DNA of 64,000 nt from Oceanispirochaeta crateris (GCF_008329965.1 NZ_CP036150.1:3824439-3888438); one strand, 5' to 3'. Positions 17,966 to 27,900 are shown, counted from the stretch's first letter. The notes: generated by a model from the letters alone, not told the origin. Program-made: numbers and translations.

Positions 17966-19673
17966 ATTCCGTGATGTCAGCTTCCAGTACCCCGGGCAGA
18001 GCGGCCTTGCTCTCGAAGGAGTGAGCTTTCGTTTAGAAGCCGGAACTCATACGGCTATCGTTGGGGGAAACGGTTCCGGAAAAAGCACTCTGGCCCGGCT
18101 GATCATCGGACTTTTGATACCCAAAAGCGGGCAGATTCTGGTGGACTCCCTAGATACAGCCTTCCCCGGTCACCACCGAACTATCCGCAGTCATACGGGG
18201 CTTGTCTTTCAGAATCCTTCCTCTCAGATCGTAGCCACTGTTGTCGAGGAGGATATCGCCTTTGGTCCTGAAAACCTCGTCCTAGATAGCCGGGAAATAA
18301 GACAGCGTGTCATTCAGTCCATGGAAGAAACCTCCCTTAGCCCTTTATCCCTCAGAGGAACACATCAGCTCTCTGCGGGGCAACAGCAACGCTTGGCTAT
18401 GGCAGGTATTTTGGCCATGGGCTCCCGCTGTATGATCTTAGATGAAGCCGAATCCATGCTGAATCCCTCGGGGAGAACACAGCTGAACCGCCTTCTCGTG
18501 GAGCTACAAAATGCCGGGCATACAATCCTCCGGATCAGTCATTTTATGGAACAGGCCGTACTCGCAGACCGGGTTTTGGTGATGAATGACGGACATCTGG
18601 TTGAAGACGGTACACCAAGATTGTTTCTCCAAAGGAGTGAGAGTCTGAAAGGCTGGCATCTGAAGGAAACACCAGCTCAGGAATTAAATCGATTTCTTTT
18701 TGGAGAATCCGATCAATTTTCACCTGTTCTCACAGAAGAGGAATTGATTTCAACCCTCAAGGACCGGGGCATAGGATGCAGAATTACAAACAAAGAAGAG
18801 CTTCGATCCTCAAAACAGGAGGAGCAGGTCATCTCTTTGAAGGGCGTCTCCCGCTCCTATTCCAAGGGGACGGATTTTCCTGTGTATGCCCTGAAAAATG
18901 TGGACTTTACCCTTTATCGGGGTGAATCTGTTTCTGTGTTGGGGGCTACCGGTTCCGGGAAATCCTCTTTTTTACAGACTCTCAACAGCCTCTTACTGCC
19001 TGATTCAGGGGAAATCCGTCTATTACATGAGAATCCTCTAGATAAGAGAACCGATCTCAGGGCACTCCGTTGGAGGATCGGTCTTGTCATGCAGCAAGCT
19101 GAAAAGCAGCTTTTTGCCCCCCTTGTGGGAGATGATGTGGCCTTTGGTCCTTCTCAGCAGGGTTTACGGGGCCGGCCCCTGGCGTTGAGAGTCAAAGAGG
19201 CCCTTGATCAGGTGGGACTGCCCTTTGAAACCTACAGGGATTTTCCTGTTAAGGCCCTCAGCGGTGGACAAAAGAGAAAAGCCGCATTGGCAGGTGTTCT
19301 CGCCATGAATCCCGAAATCCTCCTTTTGGATGAACCTACAGCCGGCCTTGATCCTGAGGCTGCTGATCAACTTGAAAATATCCTCCTTGATCTTCAATCC
19401 CGGGGCATGTCGCTGATCACGGTTACCCACAGCGTGGAGCAGGCTCTGAGGCTCTCCCGGCGTCTCGTTGTTTTCAAGGATTCCGAGATTTTCTGGGATG
19501 GAGACGCGGCGGACTTTTTTACACGCCAAGACCCCTCGGTTCCTGGGCTGGATTATCCTCTTTCATCGAGGATTGCCGCCGCCCTTGGTGCTGTTCATCC
19601 CGGAAGCATTCTGACACCCCGGGAGCTGTTGGATTCAATCCTTCTCCCCTCAGGAGATAAATCATATGAATGA
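17952..19673 (+). CDS. Energy-coupling factor transporter, fused double ATPase (EcfA-EcfA')
   Basis: A 573-residue protein holding both ATPases of an ECF vitamin transporter in one chain. Domain 1 has Walker A GGNGSGKST (38-46), the Q-loop FQNPSSQI, signature LSAGQQQR near 140 and Walker B MILDEAES. Domain 2 has Walker A GATGSGKSS near 331, signature LSGGQKRK near 436 and Walker B LLLDEPTAGLDPEA. Most ECF systems encode these as two genes. GGGGGATC precedes the start. The stop overlaps the start of the EcfT gene by eight bases, tying the proteins together stoichiometrically. Confidence 0.94.
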   Translation: MSFIEFRDVSFQYPGQSGLALEGVSFRLEAGTHTAIVGGNGSGKSTLARLIIGLLIPKSGQILVDSLDTAFPGHHRTIRSHTGLVFQNPSSQIVATVVEEDIAFGPENLVLDSREIRQRVIQSMEETSLSPLSLRGTHQLSAGQQQRLAMAGILAMGSRCMILDEAESMLNPSGRTQLNRLLVELQNAGHTILRISHFMEQAVLADRVLVMNDGHLVEDGTPRLFLQRSESLKGWHLKETPAQELNRFLFGESDQFSPVLTEEELISTLKDRGIGCRITNKEELRSSKQEEQVISLKGVSRSYSKGTDFPVYALKNVDFTLYRGESVSVLGATGSGKSSFLQTLNSLLLPDSGEIRLLHENPLDKRTDLRALRWRIGLVMQQAEKQLFAPLVGDDVAFGPSQQGLRGRPLALRVKEALDQVGLPFETYRDFPVKALSGGQKRKAALAGVLAMNPEILLLDEPTAGLDPEAADQLENILLDLQSRGMSLITVTHSVEQALRLSRRLVVFKDSEIFWDGDAADFFTRQDPSVPGLDYPLSSRIAAALGAVHPGSILTPRELLDSILLPSGDKSYE

Positions 19674-20526
19674 TTTTGAAATTCTTCATAACCTGTCTAT
19701 GGGACAGTATAAACCTGGGAATACGGTGATCCATAATCTGAATCCCGCGCTCAAAATCATGGCCCTGTTAGTCCTGATGGGCATGGTGTTCTTTTCCCCG
19801 CTGATCCCCCAAATGCCCCTTCTTTTTTTTCTGTTGGTTATATTCGCCCGTTTAGCGAGATTGAAACTGCGGTTTTTGCTCAAAGGCGTCAGACCTGTGC
19901 TTCCTTTTTTACTTCTCATAGCCCTGATACAGATGTTTTTAATTCCTCGTTTCTACCAGACCGAAGCGCTCCTGCACTTCTATTCCTGGGAACTCCACCC
20001 CGAAGATCTGCTTTTCACGGGTAAATTGTTTGGCAGATTCTTCTGCCTTTTTCTGCTTTTTACTCTCTTTACATCGGTTACGACCGTTTCAGAGATCAGT
20101 CATGGAGCGGAAATCCTCTTCCGGCCTTTGGGACGCAAAAAGGGTTTGTCCCACGACCTTTCTCTGGTGATCACCATCACCTTCCGGTTTATACCGATTT
20201 TGGCCATGGAAGCCGAGCATATTACGAAGGCCCAGGCCTCCCGTGGCGGTTCTTTTGGAACCTGGAAGATGGGACTCATCAAAAAAATGAGACTCTACAT
20301 ACCCTTGGTTATCCCTTTGTTTGTGGCGGCTTTGGAGCGGGCCGAAATCCTCGTGGAAGCCATGGAAGCGCGCTGTTATGAGCCGGGGAAAGAGCGGAGC
20401 CGCCTCGCTGAATATCCCTGGACCGTGGGGGATACAAGGGCTCTTGTCTTTTTGATCTTAGGATTTTTATTGCTGCTGCTCAGCAGGTTTTTAATCTCTA
20501 TAGGAGGAAGTAATGTCAGATTCTAA
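19666..20526 (+). CDS. ecfT: ECF transporter transmembrane component EcfT
   Basis: A 286-residue membrane protein with five or so hydrophobic segments and the two cytoplasmic coupling motifs of EcfT: AQASRGG near residue 190 and VEAMEARCYEPG near residue 232. These helices insert into the ATPase dimer and transmit movement to the substrate-binding subunit. AGGAG precedes the ATG. It overlaps the ATPase gene upstream and the S-component gene downstream (14 bases), so the whole module is one translational unit. Confidence 0.93.
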   Translation: MNDFEILHNLSMGQYKPGNTVIHNLNPALKIMALLVLMGMVFFSPLIPQMPLLFFLLVIFARLARLKLRFLLKGVRPVLPFLLLIALIQMFLIPRFYQTEALLHFYSWELHPEDLLFTGKLFGRFFCLFLLFTLFTSVTTVSEISHGAEILFRPLGRKKGLSHDLSLVITITFRFIPILAMEAEHITKAQASRGGSFGTWKMGLIKKMRLYIPLVIPLFVAALERAEILVEAMEARCYEPGKERSRLAEYPWTVGDTRALVFLILGFLLLLLSRFLISIGGSNVRF

Positions 20527-21109
20527 TCGTACACGTAAGATCGTCATCACCGCGGTAATGGCGGCGGTATCTGTGGTTTTGGGAGCCACCCGCCTCGGAT
20601 TTATTCCCTGGATTTCCGGCGCATCCCTGACCATCATGCATGTTCCCGTTATTATCGGGGCCATCCTGGAAGGACCGGTGGTGGGAATGATCATAGGCTT
20701 GATTTTCGGTATTTTTAGCCTCATTCAGGCTGCTGTTTCCCCCACGGGTCCTGTGGATGTCTTTTTTGTCAATCCTCTCATTTCCGTTCTTCCGCGGATT
20801 CTCATTGGTTTGACAAGTTTTTTAGTTTTTAAGGCTTTTAGGGGAAAATTTCTGTCCATTTCCATTGTCTTAGCCTCCCTAATGGGGAGTCTAACCAATA
20901 CTCTTCTTGTTCTGGGCGCTCTTGGAATTGCCGGAGCACTCCCCTGGGAGTTGATCGGAGCCATCGTTTTGGCCAATGGTCTGGCCGAAGCCGCTGCTGC
21001 AGCCTTGATCTGCAGTGCTGTGATCCTTACATGGAAATCAGTGGATCATCAGGGTAAAAGGTCCCAATTGGAAGATTTGAAGGAGGATCATGATGTTGCT
21101 GGCCGTTGA
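20513..21109 (+). CDS. ECF transporter S component, probably for pantothenate
   Basis: A 198-residue hydrophobic protein of about six helices that would bind the vitamin in the membrane. The segment TIMHVPVIIGAILEGP followed by GLIFGIFSLIQAAVSPTG and FFVNPLISVLPRILIGL matches the general S-component family (ECF_trnsprt). The next gene, overlapping by 20 bases, is type III pantothenate kinase. By the usual rule that S components sit with the enzymes of their ligand, pantothenate is the likely cargo (PanT-type). That specificity is inference from context. TAGGAGGAAG is a strong ribosome-binding site. Confidence 0.85.
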   Translation: MSDSNRTRKIVITAVMAAVSVVLGATRLGFIPWISGASLTIMHVPVIIGAILEGPVVGMIIGLIFGIFSLIQAAVSPTGPVDVFFVNPLISVLPRILIGLTSFLVFKAFRGKFLSISIVLASLMGSLTNTLLVLGALGIAGALPWELIGAIVLANGLAEAAAAALICSAVILTWKSVDHQGKRSQLEDLKEDHDVAGR

Positions 21110-21872
21110 TGTAGGAAATACGAATATCGTTCTGGGGCTCCATAACGGTGAAAATTGGATTAATCACTGGAGGATCAGCACGGATCCTTCTAAAATGCCC
21201 GATGAGTACGGAGTCCTTGTCCGGGACCTCCTCCGTGAGGGGAATGTCGACCGGGGGGCCATCAACCAGGCGGTCATCAGCTCTGTTGTACCCGGTCTTA
21301 CGGGGAAAATTCAGGAAATGGTTCGTCAGATGACGGGATTTAATCCGCTGATTGTCGGGCCGGGCGTGAAGACGGGTCTTAAAATTTTAATAGAGAATCC
21401 AGCCGAGCTGGGAACGGACATCGTCTGTAATTCCGTTGCGGCCTATCATCGCATTCAGGGCAATTGTATTGTCGTGGATTTTGGAACGGCTCTTACATTC
21501 ACGGCTATTAGGGAACCGGGAGAGATCCTGGGTGTGTCCATCGCCCCCGGACTACAGGCTGCTGCGGAAGCCCTCTCTGAGCATACGGCTCAGCTGCCTC
21601 AGGTCTGGTTGGAACCGCCCCAACGGGCCATAGGGACTAATACAATCAAATCGATTCAGTCGGGTGTCGTTTGGGGGTATACAGGTCTGGTTGAGGCTCT
21701 AATCGACAGAATGAGAGCAGAGTTGGGAGGAACAGCTTCTGTGATCGCAACGGGAGGCCGGGCTTCTGTCATTGCTCCTTTGACGGATCGATTCACCATG
21801 AACGAACCCTGGCTGATCCTCGAAGGACTCAGGCTCATCGCCGATAGGAATAAAAGTTTTTTCTCGAATTGA
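21090..21872 (+). CDS. coaX: Type III pantothenate kinase
   Basis: A 260-residue enzyme that phosphorylates pantothenate, the first step of coenzyme A synthesis. The N-terminal phosphate loop LAVDVGNTNIVLG, the VVDFGTALTFTAI block near residue 128 and the SIAPGLQAAAEAL block near residue 150 are those of CoaX, which is an ASKHA-fold enzyme that needs a monovalent cation. AAGGAGG precedes two adjacent ATG codons (21090 and 21093); either may be used. It is translationally coupled to the S-component gene, which links pantothenate uptake to its trapping by phosphorylation. Confidence 0.95.
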   Translation: MMLLAVDVGNTNIVLGLHNGENWINHWRISTDPSKMPDEYGVLVRDLLREGNVDRGAINQAVISSVVPGLTGKIQEMVRQMTGFNPLIVGPGVKTGLKILIENPAELGTDIVCNSVAAYHRIQGNCIVVDFGTALTFTAIREPGEILGVSIAPGLQAAAEALSEHTAQLPQVWLEPPQRAIGTNTIKSIQSGVVWGYTGLVEALIDRMRAELGGTASVIATGGRASVIAPLTDRFTMNEPWLILEGLRLIADRNKSFFSN

Positions 21873-21945
21873 TCAGTTTTTTTATAACTCCCGCCGGACT
21901 TGCCGTTAATTTGAGAGTCTGGAAAATTAAAAGGGAGGATAAAAG

Positions 21946-23019
21946 ATGAATCAGAAATCTGATGGAGCCAATTATGCCCCGGTTGGTAAACCCAATCCTG
22001 TGTGCAAAGAGGGAGAATTCATATTTTCGGTTATTGGCCTTGAGCATGGTCATATCTATGGGATGTGCAATGGTCTTATAGAAGCAGGAGCGCAGCTCAA
22101 ATGGGTCTATGATCAGGACCCTCTAAAGATGGCGGCTTTTTCAAAGACCTATGGGGAAGTCAAAATCGCGTCATCCGAAGAAGAAATCTTGAATGATCCC
22201 TCGGTTCAGCTCATTGCCGGAGCGGCGATTACATCCGAGCGCTGTGCCTTGGGAATGCGTGTCATGGATCATGGGAAGGACTACTTCACAGACAAAGCCC
22301 CCCTCACAACGCTGAAACAGCTGGAGATGGCTCGCAATAAAACGAAGGAAACCGGATTAAAGTATGCGGTGTATTTTAGTGAGCGCCTTCATGTCGAAAG
22401 TGCTGTATATGCCGGCCATCTGATCGAACAGGGAGCCATCGGAAGGGTACTGCAAGTCCTTGGAACGGGTCCTCACCGGCTTGGTAAAGTCAGGCCTGAC
22501 TGGTTTTGGAACCCCGAACAATACGGGGGTATTCTGTGTGATATCGGTAGCCATCAAATCGAACAGTTTCTCCATTTTGCGGGAGTCAAAGAAGCCCGGA
22601 TTGCTCACAGTCAGGTTGCAAATTATAATCATAAGGAACATCCCGGATTTAATGATTTTGGAGACGCCGTAATCCTGGGAGATAATGGAGCCACCCAGTA
22701 TTTCAGAGTGGATTGGTTCACACCGGATGGTCTGTCTACCTGGGGAGATGGACGGACGACCATACTTGGAACCGAGGGTTATATTGAGCTTCGAAAATAT
22801 GTTGATATCTGCCGGGACCCACAGGGAGATCAGGTCTATCTCGTCGATGGAAAAGGGGAACATCATTTTTCTGTGAGCGGTACTGTTGGGTATCCTTTCT
22901 TCGGACAACTCATATTGGACTGCCTCCATCGCACGGAGAATGCCATGACTCAGGAGCATGCCTTCAAGGCCGCGGAACTTGCTGTCATGGCTCAGAACCA
23001 GGCCGTTGTAATAGAATAG
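21946..23019 (+). CDS. Gfo/Idh/MocA-family oxidoreductase
   Basis: A 357-residue protein of the Gfo/Idh/MocA family, with an N-terminal nucleotide-binding half (VIGLEHGHIYGMCNGL, YDQDPLKMAAF) and a C-terminal half containing GTGPHRLGKVRPDWFWNPEQ and CDIGSHQIEQFL, the latter a common family motif. The position of the usual EKP catalytic motif reads TDKAPLTT, so the lysine is retained in a changed setting. AGGGAGG precedes the start. It is followed after 30 bases by an Ldh2-type dehydrogenase, and the pair probably works on the same carbohydrate-derived compound. No substrate can be named. Confidence 0.87.
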   Translation: MNQKSDGANYAPVGKPNPVCKEGEFIFSVIGLEHGHIYGMCNGLIEAGAQLKWVYDQDPLKMAAFSKTYGEVKIASSEEEILNDPSVQLIAGAAITSERCALGMRVMDHGKDYFTDKAPLTTLKQLEMARNKTKETGLKYAVYFSERLHVESAVYAGHLIEQGAIGRVLQVLGTGPHRLGKVRPDWFWNPEQYGGILCDIGSHQIEQFLHFAGVKEARIAHSQVANYNHKEHPGFNDFGDAVILGDNGATQYFRVDWFTPDGLSTWGDGRTTILGTEGYIELRKYVDICRDPQGDQVYLVDGKGEHHFSVSGTVGYPFFGQLILDCLHRTENAMTQEHAFKAAELAVMAQNQAVVIE

Positions 23020-23049
23020 AACATCCCTGTAAAAAAAAAGGAAAATTGT

Positions 23050-24129
23050 ATGGATAGTGTTAAAATCAACAAAGAAGAGCTCCTGAAGTTTTGTGTGAAG
23101 GCCTTTGAAGCCTGTGGTGTGAATCCGGCGGATGCACTGGATTGTGCCGACGTCCTGGTGGCTGCAGATGCCAGGGGTATCCCATCTCATGGGGTTGCCC
23201 GCTTGCAGCGCTACATTAATGGTTTACAAAGCGGTCTGATGGATCCCCATGTCGAAACGGAGATTATCAGAGAAACTCCTGTGTCTTTGATGGTCGATGC
23301 CAGGGGAGCTCTGGGTGCTCCTGTTAGCTGTCAGACCATGAACTCCCTATTGGATAAAGCCGAAAAGAGCGGTATGGCCTTTGGTGCCGTGAGAAATTCC
23401 AATCATTACGGAATTGCCGGATACTATGCCATGAAGGCTCTCAGCCGGGATATGATTGGTATTTCCATGACCAATACGGCCGCCTTGGGTGTTCCGACCT
23501 TTGGGAAACAGGTGATGTTTGGAACAAACCCTTTGGCTTTTGCCGCTCCTGCAAATAGGGAAAAAGCCTTTGTCCTGGATATGTCTACAACGGTTGTGAC
23601 CAGGGGAAAGATAGAAATATATGACCGGGATAAAAAAAGTTTGAAACCCGGTTGGGCTGTGGACAAGGACGGTTTGACCGTCACAGATCCAGGGCCTTTG
23701 CTGGATGACATGTTTCATAGACGGGGCGGAGGCATTGTTCCCCTGGGGGGAGATTCTGAGACTTCCGGTGGTCACAAAGGCTTCGGTCTGGCCATGATGG
23801 TAGACATCATGACAGGCGTTCTTTCCGGATCGGCCTGGGGTGCTGATATCTATGATAAGGGAGAATCATCCGCGCGGGTTTCTCACTGCTTTGGAGCCAT
23901 GAAGATCAACCTGTTTATGGATGCTCTGGAGTTCCGGCATAATATGGACAAGATGCTGGAAGATATCCGCAGTATGAGTCCTGCGGCCGGGCATGAGCGG
24001 GTTTATTTTGCGGGTCAGAAAGAGTTCGAAGCAGAAGCTCTGTCCCTGGCGGAAGGAGTTCCTCTTGCCGGAAACGTCTACCAGTCTCTCCGGAAAATTG
24101 GTCAGGAGCTTGCGGTGGAGTGTCCATAG
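23050..24129 (+). CDS. Malate/L-lactate dehydrogenase family (Ldh2/YlbC type) oxidoreductase
   Basis: A 359-residue NAD(P)-dependent 2-hydroxyacid dehydrogenase of the Ldh2 family, which is unrelated to classical lactate dehydrogenases. The family motifs are present: SHGVARL (His47), RNSNHYGIAGYY (His119), a FGTNPLAFAAP block and the GGHKGFGLAMMVDIM block near residue 240. Members oxidise ureidoglycolate, 2,3-diketogulonate, sulfolactate or malate; which applies here is not clear. It is in an operon with the preceding Gfo/Idh/MocA gene. Confidence 0.9.
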   Translation: MDSVKINKEELLKFCVKAFEACGVNPADALDCADVLVAADARGIPSHGVARLQRYINGLQSGLMDPHVETEIIRETPVSLMVDARGALGAPVSCQTMNSLLDKAEKSGMAFGAVRNSNHYGIAGYYAMKALSRDMIGISMTNTAALGVPTFGKQVMFGTNPLAFAAPANREKAFVLDMSTTVVTRGKIEIYDRDKKSLKPGWAVDKDGLTVTDPGPLLDDMFHRRGGGIVPLGGDSETSGGHKGFGLAMMVDIMTGVLSGSAWGADIYDKGESSARVSHCFGAMKINLFMDALEFRHNMDKMLEDIRSMSPAAGHERVYFAGQKEFEAEALSLAEGVPLAGNVYQSLRKIGQELAVECP

Positions 24130-24151
24130 GAGCCCCTCTCTTCGGTCCGGA

Positions 24152-24661
24152 TCAGGGAAGGTCTAATTCCTTCACTTTGGATTTGTCTTCCACGGAAAAC
24201 CATTCAGTGTCGGTGAAAGAGTCATTGGCAATGTCGTGAATGTTCCGTTTGAGGTATTTTCCCTTGCAGCTGACGGCTACTTCTCCATCGGGTAGAAGAA
24301 TCTCGCCGGTTCCTTCAAAAAGGGACCCTCTCTCGGCGGTGATTCTACCCACGGCCTTCAGATCTACTCCCAGAGGAACGGGTTTTTTATAGCGCAGATT
24401 CAGTTCCAGAGTCACTCCCCATACATCTTCATCGTAATGGGCCATGATGGCTCTTCCTATGGTTTCATCCAAAATTGCCGATGAAATACCGCCGTGGGTG
24501 ATTCCCGGATAGCTTTGATGCACTTCATCTGCTGTAAACAGGGCAATGACTTCATTGTCTTCAGTCTCATAAAATTTGGTTTTGAGACTGAGCTTGTTGT
24601 CCAGTCCGCAGACGATACAGTTTTTGGAATTATTCTGTTTTGCTTTTATTGAGTGTTTCAT
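24152..24661 (-). CDS. PaaI-like hotdog-fold thioesterase
   Basis: A 169-residue single-hotdog protein. The hallmark THGGISSAILDETIGRA motif is present near residue 57, followed by the central sheet segment VTLELNLRYKKPVP. Such proteins hydrolyse acyl-CoA thioesters as tetramers or dimers. A CIVCG pair of cysteines at residues 15-18 precedes the fold and may bind a metal. No clear ribosome-binding sequence is seen before 24661. Substrate unknown. Confidence 0.82.
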   Translation of the reverse strand: MKHSIKAKQNNSKNCIVCGLDNKLSLKTKFYETEDNEVIALFTADEVHQSYPGITHGGISSAILDETIGRAIMAHYDEDVWGVTLELNLRYKKPVPLGVDLKAVGRITAERGSLFEGTGEILLPDGEVAVSCKGKYLKRNIHDIANDSFTDTEWFSVEDKSKVKELDLP

Positions 24662-24763
24662 TTGTTTATAATACAGATTTGACAGCAGTTTTCAATAAGC
24701 ATATGTCTGCCGGAGTGAAAGTGGGCCAAATTTGAGTGATGAAGAGAGCATCCATTTGGAATA

Positions 24764-26575
24764 TCAACTGGGCTTTAAATCGCTCATACTCTGATTCAAT
24801 TCAAGGCGGGCAAAGTGATTTTGTCTGCTTTTGGCTTGTTTTTTCAGATCTGAGAGAAGGCTGTTGAGTTGATCCAGTGTTGTCGAACCGGGGGCCTTCA
24901 CATCCAGAACGGCCGCACTCACAGAAATGAGGGAATAACTTTCCCATTGTCCCTTCCTGTTCCGGGCTTGTAAGCTTCCCTTGAGTCTATGTTCATCAGA
25001 ATAATATGCCAGGGCTCCTTCGGCAAAGGAAGCCTGGGCCTGTTTTACCTGTTTACAAGAATCATCGCCCTGAACATCAGATTGAATTATAAGAAAATCA
25101 TCTCCTCCCACATGGCCGATAAAATCTTTATCGAGGTTGAACACCTTTTTTAAGATTTCAGTGAACAGGATAATCAGACGGTCTCCCATCCTGAAACCAT
25201 AGGTGTCATTGAAAGGTTTGAAGTGGTTAAAATCAAAAAATACGATCCTTTGTCCCGGTTCTCCTTTTTCCAAAACTGCCGCGAGGTTCTTGTGTATTGT
25301 GTAATTTCCTGGCAGTTCCGTGAGAGGGTTCTGATCTCTGGCGAAAGCCAGTTTCTGTTCATATAGGAGCTGAATCAGATCGGATGGGTCCAGAAATCCG
25401 AGATATGTTCCGTTTCGGGTTATCAGAATACCCTCAGAACGTTTATAGGCTGCACTTATATCTAAGATCTTTTCAAGGCTGTTGTTTACCTCTGCCATGG
25501 GAATCTTAGTGACAAAAGTTTCGATTCCCATATTGTTGAAGTGGTGCTGAAATAAGGATATCCCAAAGGGAGAATACACATACTGTTTTAGATCTTTTTC
25601 ACGGATGATTCCCAATGGTTCATTCTTGTCACTGACAACGGGAAGAAGACGAATGGAAGAGTCTTTGTGAAATCGTTTGAGAATGGATACTCCCTCATCC
25701 TCCAGTTTCACAGGTGCTATTGCGGTGAGTCGCTCTTCTATGAGTTGGGATTGATTTTCACCTTTTCTTTTACCAAAATGAGAGTTGTCGTTATTCAGAA
25801 TATAAGTTGAGTGAAGGTTCTGTATCTCTCTTTCCGGATGGGCAATGAGAAAACCCTGTAGATAATCACAACCGATTTCACGGCAGAAGTCTAATTCCTG
25901 TTCTGTTTCAATCCCTTCGGCAACCACTTTGATCCCCATTAAGTGAGACATATTCACAATGTTTTCTGCGAAGAGTTTTTTCTTCTGGTCCTTATGAACG
26001 CCGGCAATAAAGAAGCGGTCAATTTTAATTATATCCGGCTCTGAATGGTAAAGGAGCTGAAGCCCCGAATATCCGGAGCCATAATCGTCTATGGCAATTC
26101 TGAAATTCTGTCTTTTATATTGATTCAATATCTGGATTGTTTCTGAATAACTGTTAAATTCATGGCGTTCGGAGAGTTCAAAATAGAAGTTTGATTGGGC
26201 AATCCCCAAAGAACTCAAAATACCCTGAGTGTTTCCGGGGCTGTAATCCGGCATTTCCAGAACCCTGTTATCCAGGTTGTAGAAGAGAGCCTTCGCTCCG
26301 CTTCCCTCTATGGTGCAGAATTTCTCAATGGCTTTTTTTCTAAGCTCCAGATCGACTGCATAGAGTGTTCTATCCGCAAAGGATTGGTCAAAAACATCAA
26401 AAATACTGGCAAATCCGCAATTCTCCCAATTCCGAAGCAAGGCTTCATAAGCAAAGACATCTCCCGTATAGCAGTTGACAATCGGTTGGAAGGCGTAATC
26501 CAGATTTTCACAGATTTCTTTCCAGTCTTCTGTCATGGGGGCTTTCCTTTCAAGCAGACCACTCATAAGTAACAT
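24764..26575 (-). CDS. EAL-CBS-GGDEF cyclic-di-GMP signalling protein
   Basis: A 603-residue cytoplasmic protein with an N-terminal EAL phosphodiesterase domain (EALLR at 44-48, IDDYGSGYSGL, KIDRFFI, VVAEGIET), a central pair of CBS domains (about 285-405) and a C-terminal GGDEF domain whose active-site loop reads GGDDF near residue 489. The EAL metal-binding residues appear intact. GGDDF is a permitted variant, so cyclase activity is possible. CBS pairs sense adenine nucleotides and may switch the two activities. The start at 26575 is chosen because AAAGGA lies just upstream; a TTG 39 bases further up has none. No membrane segment. Confidence 0.92.
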   Translation of the reverse strand: MLLMSGLLERKAPMTEDWKEICENLDYAFQPIVNCYTGDVFAYEALLRNWENCGFASIFDVFDQSFADRTLYAVDLELRKKAIEKFCTIEGSGAKALFYNLDNRVLEMPDYSPGNTQGILSSLGIAQSNFYFELSERHEFNSYSETIQILNQYKRQNFRIAIDDYGSGYSGLQLLYHSEPDIIKIDRFFIAGVHKDQKKKLFAENIVNMSHLMGIKVVAEGIETEQELDFCREIGCDYLQGFLIAHPEREIQNLHSTYILNNDNSHFGKRKGENQSQLIEERLTAIAPVKLEDEGVSILKRFHKDSSIRLLPVVSDKNEPLGIIREKDLKQYVYSPFGISLFQHHFNNMGIETFVTKIPMAEVNNSLEKILDISAAYKRSEGILITRNGTYLGFLDPSDLIQLLYEQKLAFARDQNPLTELPGNYTIHKNLAAVLEKGEPGQRIVFFDFNHFKPFNDTYGFRMGDRLIILFTEILKKVFNLDKDFIGHVGGDDFLIIQSDVQGDDSCKQVKQAQASFAEGALAYYSDEHRLKGSLQARNRKGQWESYSLISVSAAVLDVKAPGSTTLDQLNSLLSDLKKQAKSRQNHFARLELNQSMSDLKPS

Positions 26576-26775
26576 GGTGCTATTCCTTTTTATATCATTT
26601 TTTAATGAGGACAATCATCAGCTTTTTGAATAAGAAATTGATGAAGAATTGTTAGAAATATGTGAAAAATGCCGTCCAATGAATTTCTGACAATTTTCTT
26701 ATCAAAGCATAACTTTCAAACCCCTTAAATAAGCCATCTGTAAACGTCTAACTCTGATTTAATGGGGAGTAACAA

Positions 26776-27843
26776 ATGAAAATAATGTACGGTGTTGCGG
26801 GAGAAGGAAGAGGTCATGCCTCCAGATCGGCTGCTCTGTGGCCTTTCCTGTCAAAGTCAATGGATTTAACAATTCTGTGCCCTGAGTCAATTGCTCCTTT
26901 TATACAGGAAAAGTGTCCTCCTGCGGATCTGGATCTTATTCCGGGTATCCATTTTTCTCTTCAAGGGCATCGTGTCGATTATTTTGGTTCTATTCAAAAG
27001 AATCTTCCTCTACTGTTCCGCTTTAATGAAATCACCGATACCATTGCGGAAAACATGAAAAAGAAGAATGTTCAGGGTGTTATCAGCGACTTTGAACCCC
27101 TTACGGCGCTTGCAGCCTGGAAAGCGGGGTTGCCTTTGCTCAATTTGAATCATCCTGCTGTTGTCAGACGGTATCTCTCTCTGCTTCCCGATGCTGTGAC
27201 AGCCAGGCTTGTGGCAACAGTCATGACTCCTCCGGCACAAAAAAATATCATCTGCTCCTTTTATGACGGAGATGTCGGGCCCATACTGAGAGATGAAATC
27301 AGAAAGGCTGTACCCGTAAAAGGAGACTATATCCTTGTGTATGTCAAAGAGTCTTCTTCTGATGAAGTCAAATCTATTCTGGCAGAATTCCCCCACCAGG
27401 AGTTCCGTTATTTTCCAGATAAAAAGAAGGACTTTATCACTTCTCTTGCCGGTTGTGCCGGAGTTATTGCCCCCGCAGGGCATCAGCTCCTGTCAGAGTC
27501 CCTGTATTTAAGGAAACCGGTCCTGGCTCTGCCTCAGAAGGGGCAATATGAACAGAGACTGAATGCCAGGATGCTCACATCCAGTGGTTGGGGCAGAGGG
27601 AGCAGCCTGAGTCGCCTGAAAAAAGATGCCGCTGAGTTTATAAAAGATTTAAACAAGTTCCCCTTTAAATCAGACCCCTATCACCAATTTATTCTGGAGG
27701 ACCACACAGCCAGGACCGCTCAGATGATTTCATCCTTTTTTGAGACGGAAAAACAGAAATCAAGGCTCTCTCCCAGGGTGCACTGTGATTACTTTCAGTA
27801 TCTTCCTGAAAAATTGAGGCGCTTGAAGTCTCTAACAGCCTGA
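26776..27843 (+). CDS. GT-B-fold glycosyltransferase-like protein
   Basis: A 355-residue protein related to the MJ1255/GT28-like group. It opens MKIMYGVAGEGRGHASRS, the GxGxGH(A)xR motif typical of these transferases, and a C-terminal donor-site-like block reads APAGHQLLSESLYLRKPVLALP followed by a GQYEQRLNA stretch. These features fit an NDP-sugar-dependent transferase acting on a lipid or another acceptor at the inner membrane. The next gene, 57 bases downstream, is a patatin lipase, so a role in envelope lipids is possible. GGGGAG precedes the start. Confidence 0.8.
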   Translation: MKIMYGVAGEGRGHASRSAALWPFLSKSMDLTILCPESIAPFIQEKCPPADLDLIPGIHFSLQGHRVDYFGSIQKNLPLLFRFNEITDTIAENMKKKNVQGVISDFEPLTALAAWKAGLPLLNLNHPAVVRRYLSLLPDAVTARLVATVMTPPAQKNIICSFYDGDVGPILRDEIRKAVPVKGDYILVYVKESSSDEVKSILAEFPHQEFRYFPDKKKDFITSLAGCAGVIAPAGHQLLSESLYLRKPVLALPQKGQYEQRLNARMLTSSGWGRGSSLSRLKKDAAEFIKDLNKFPFKSDPYHQFILEDHTARTAQMISSFFETEKQKSRLSPRVHCDYFQYLPEKLRRLKSLTA

Positions 27844-27900
27844 TTTTTTATATTGCAACAATTCCTGATACAGACATAATGATACTATGAGAGGTCATTC

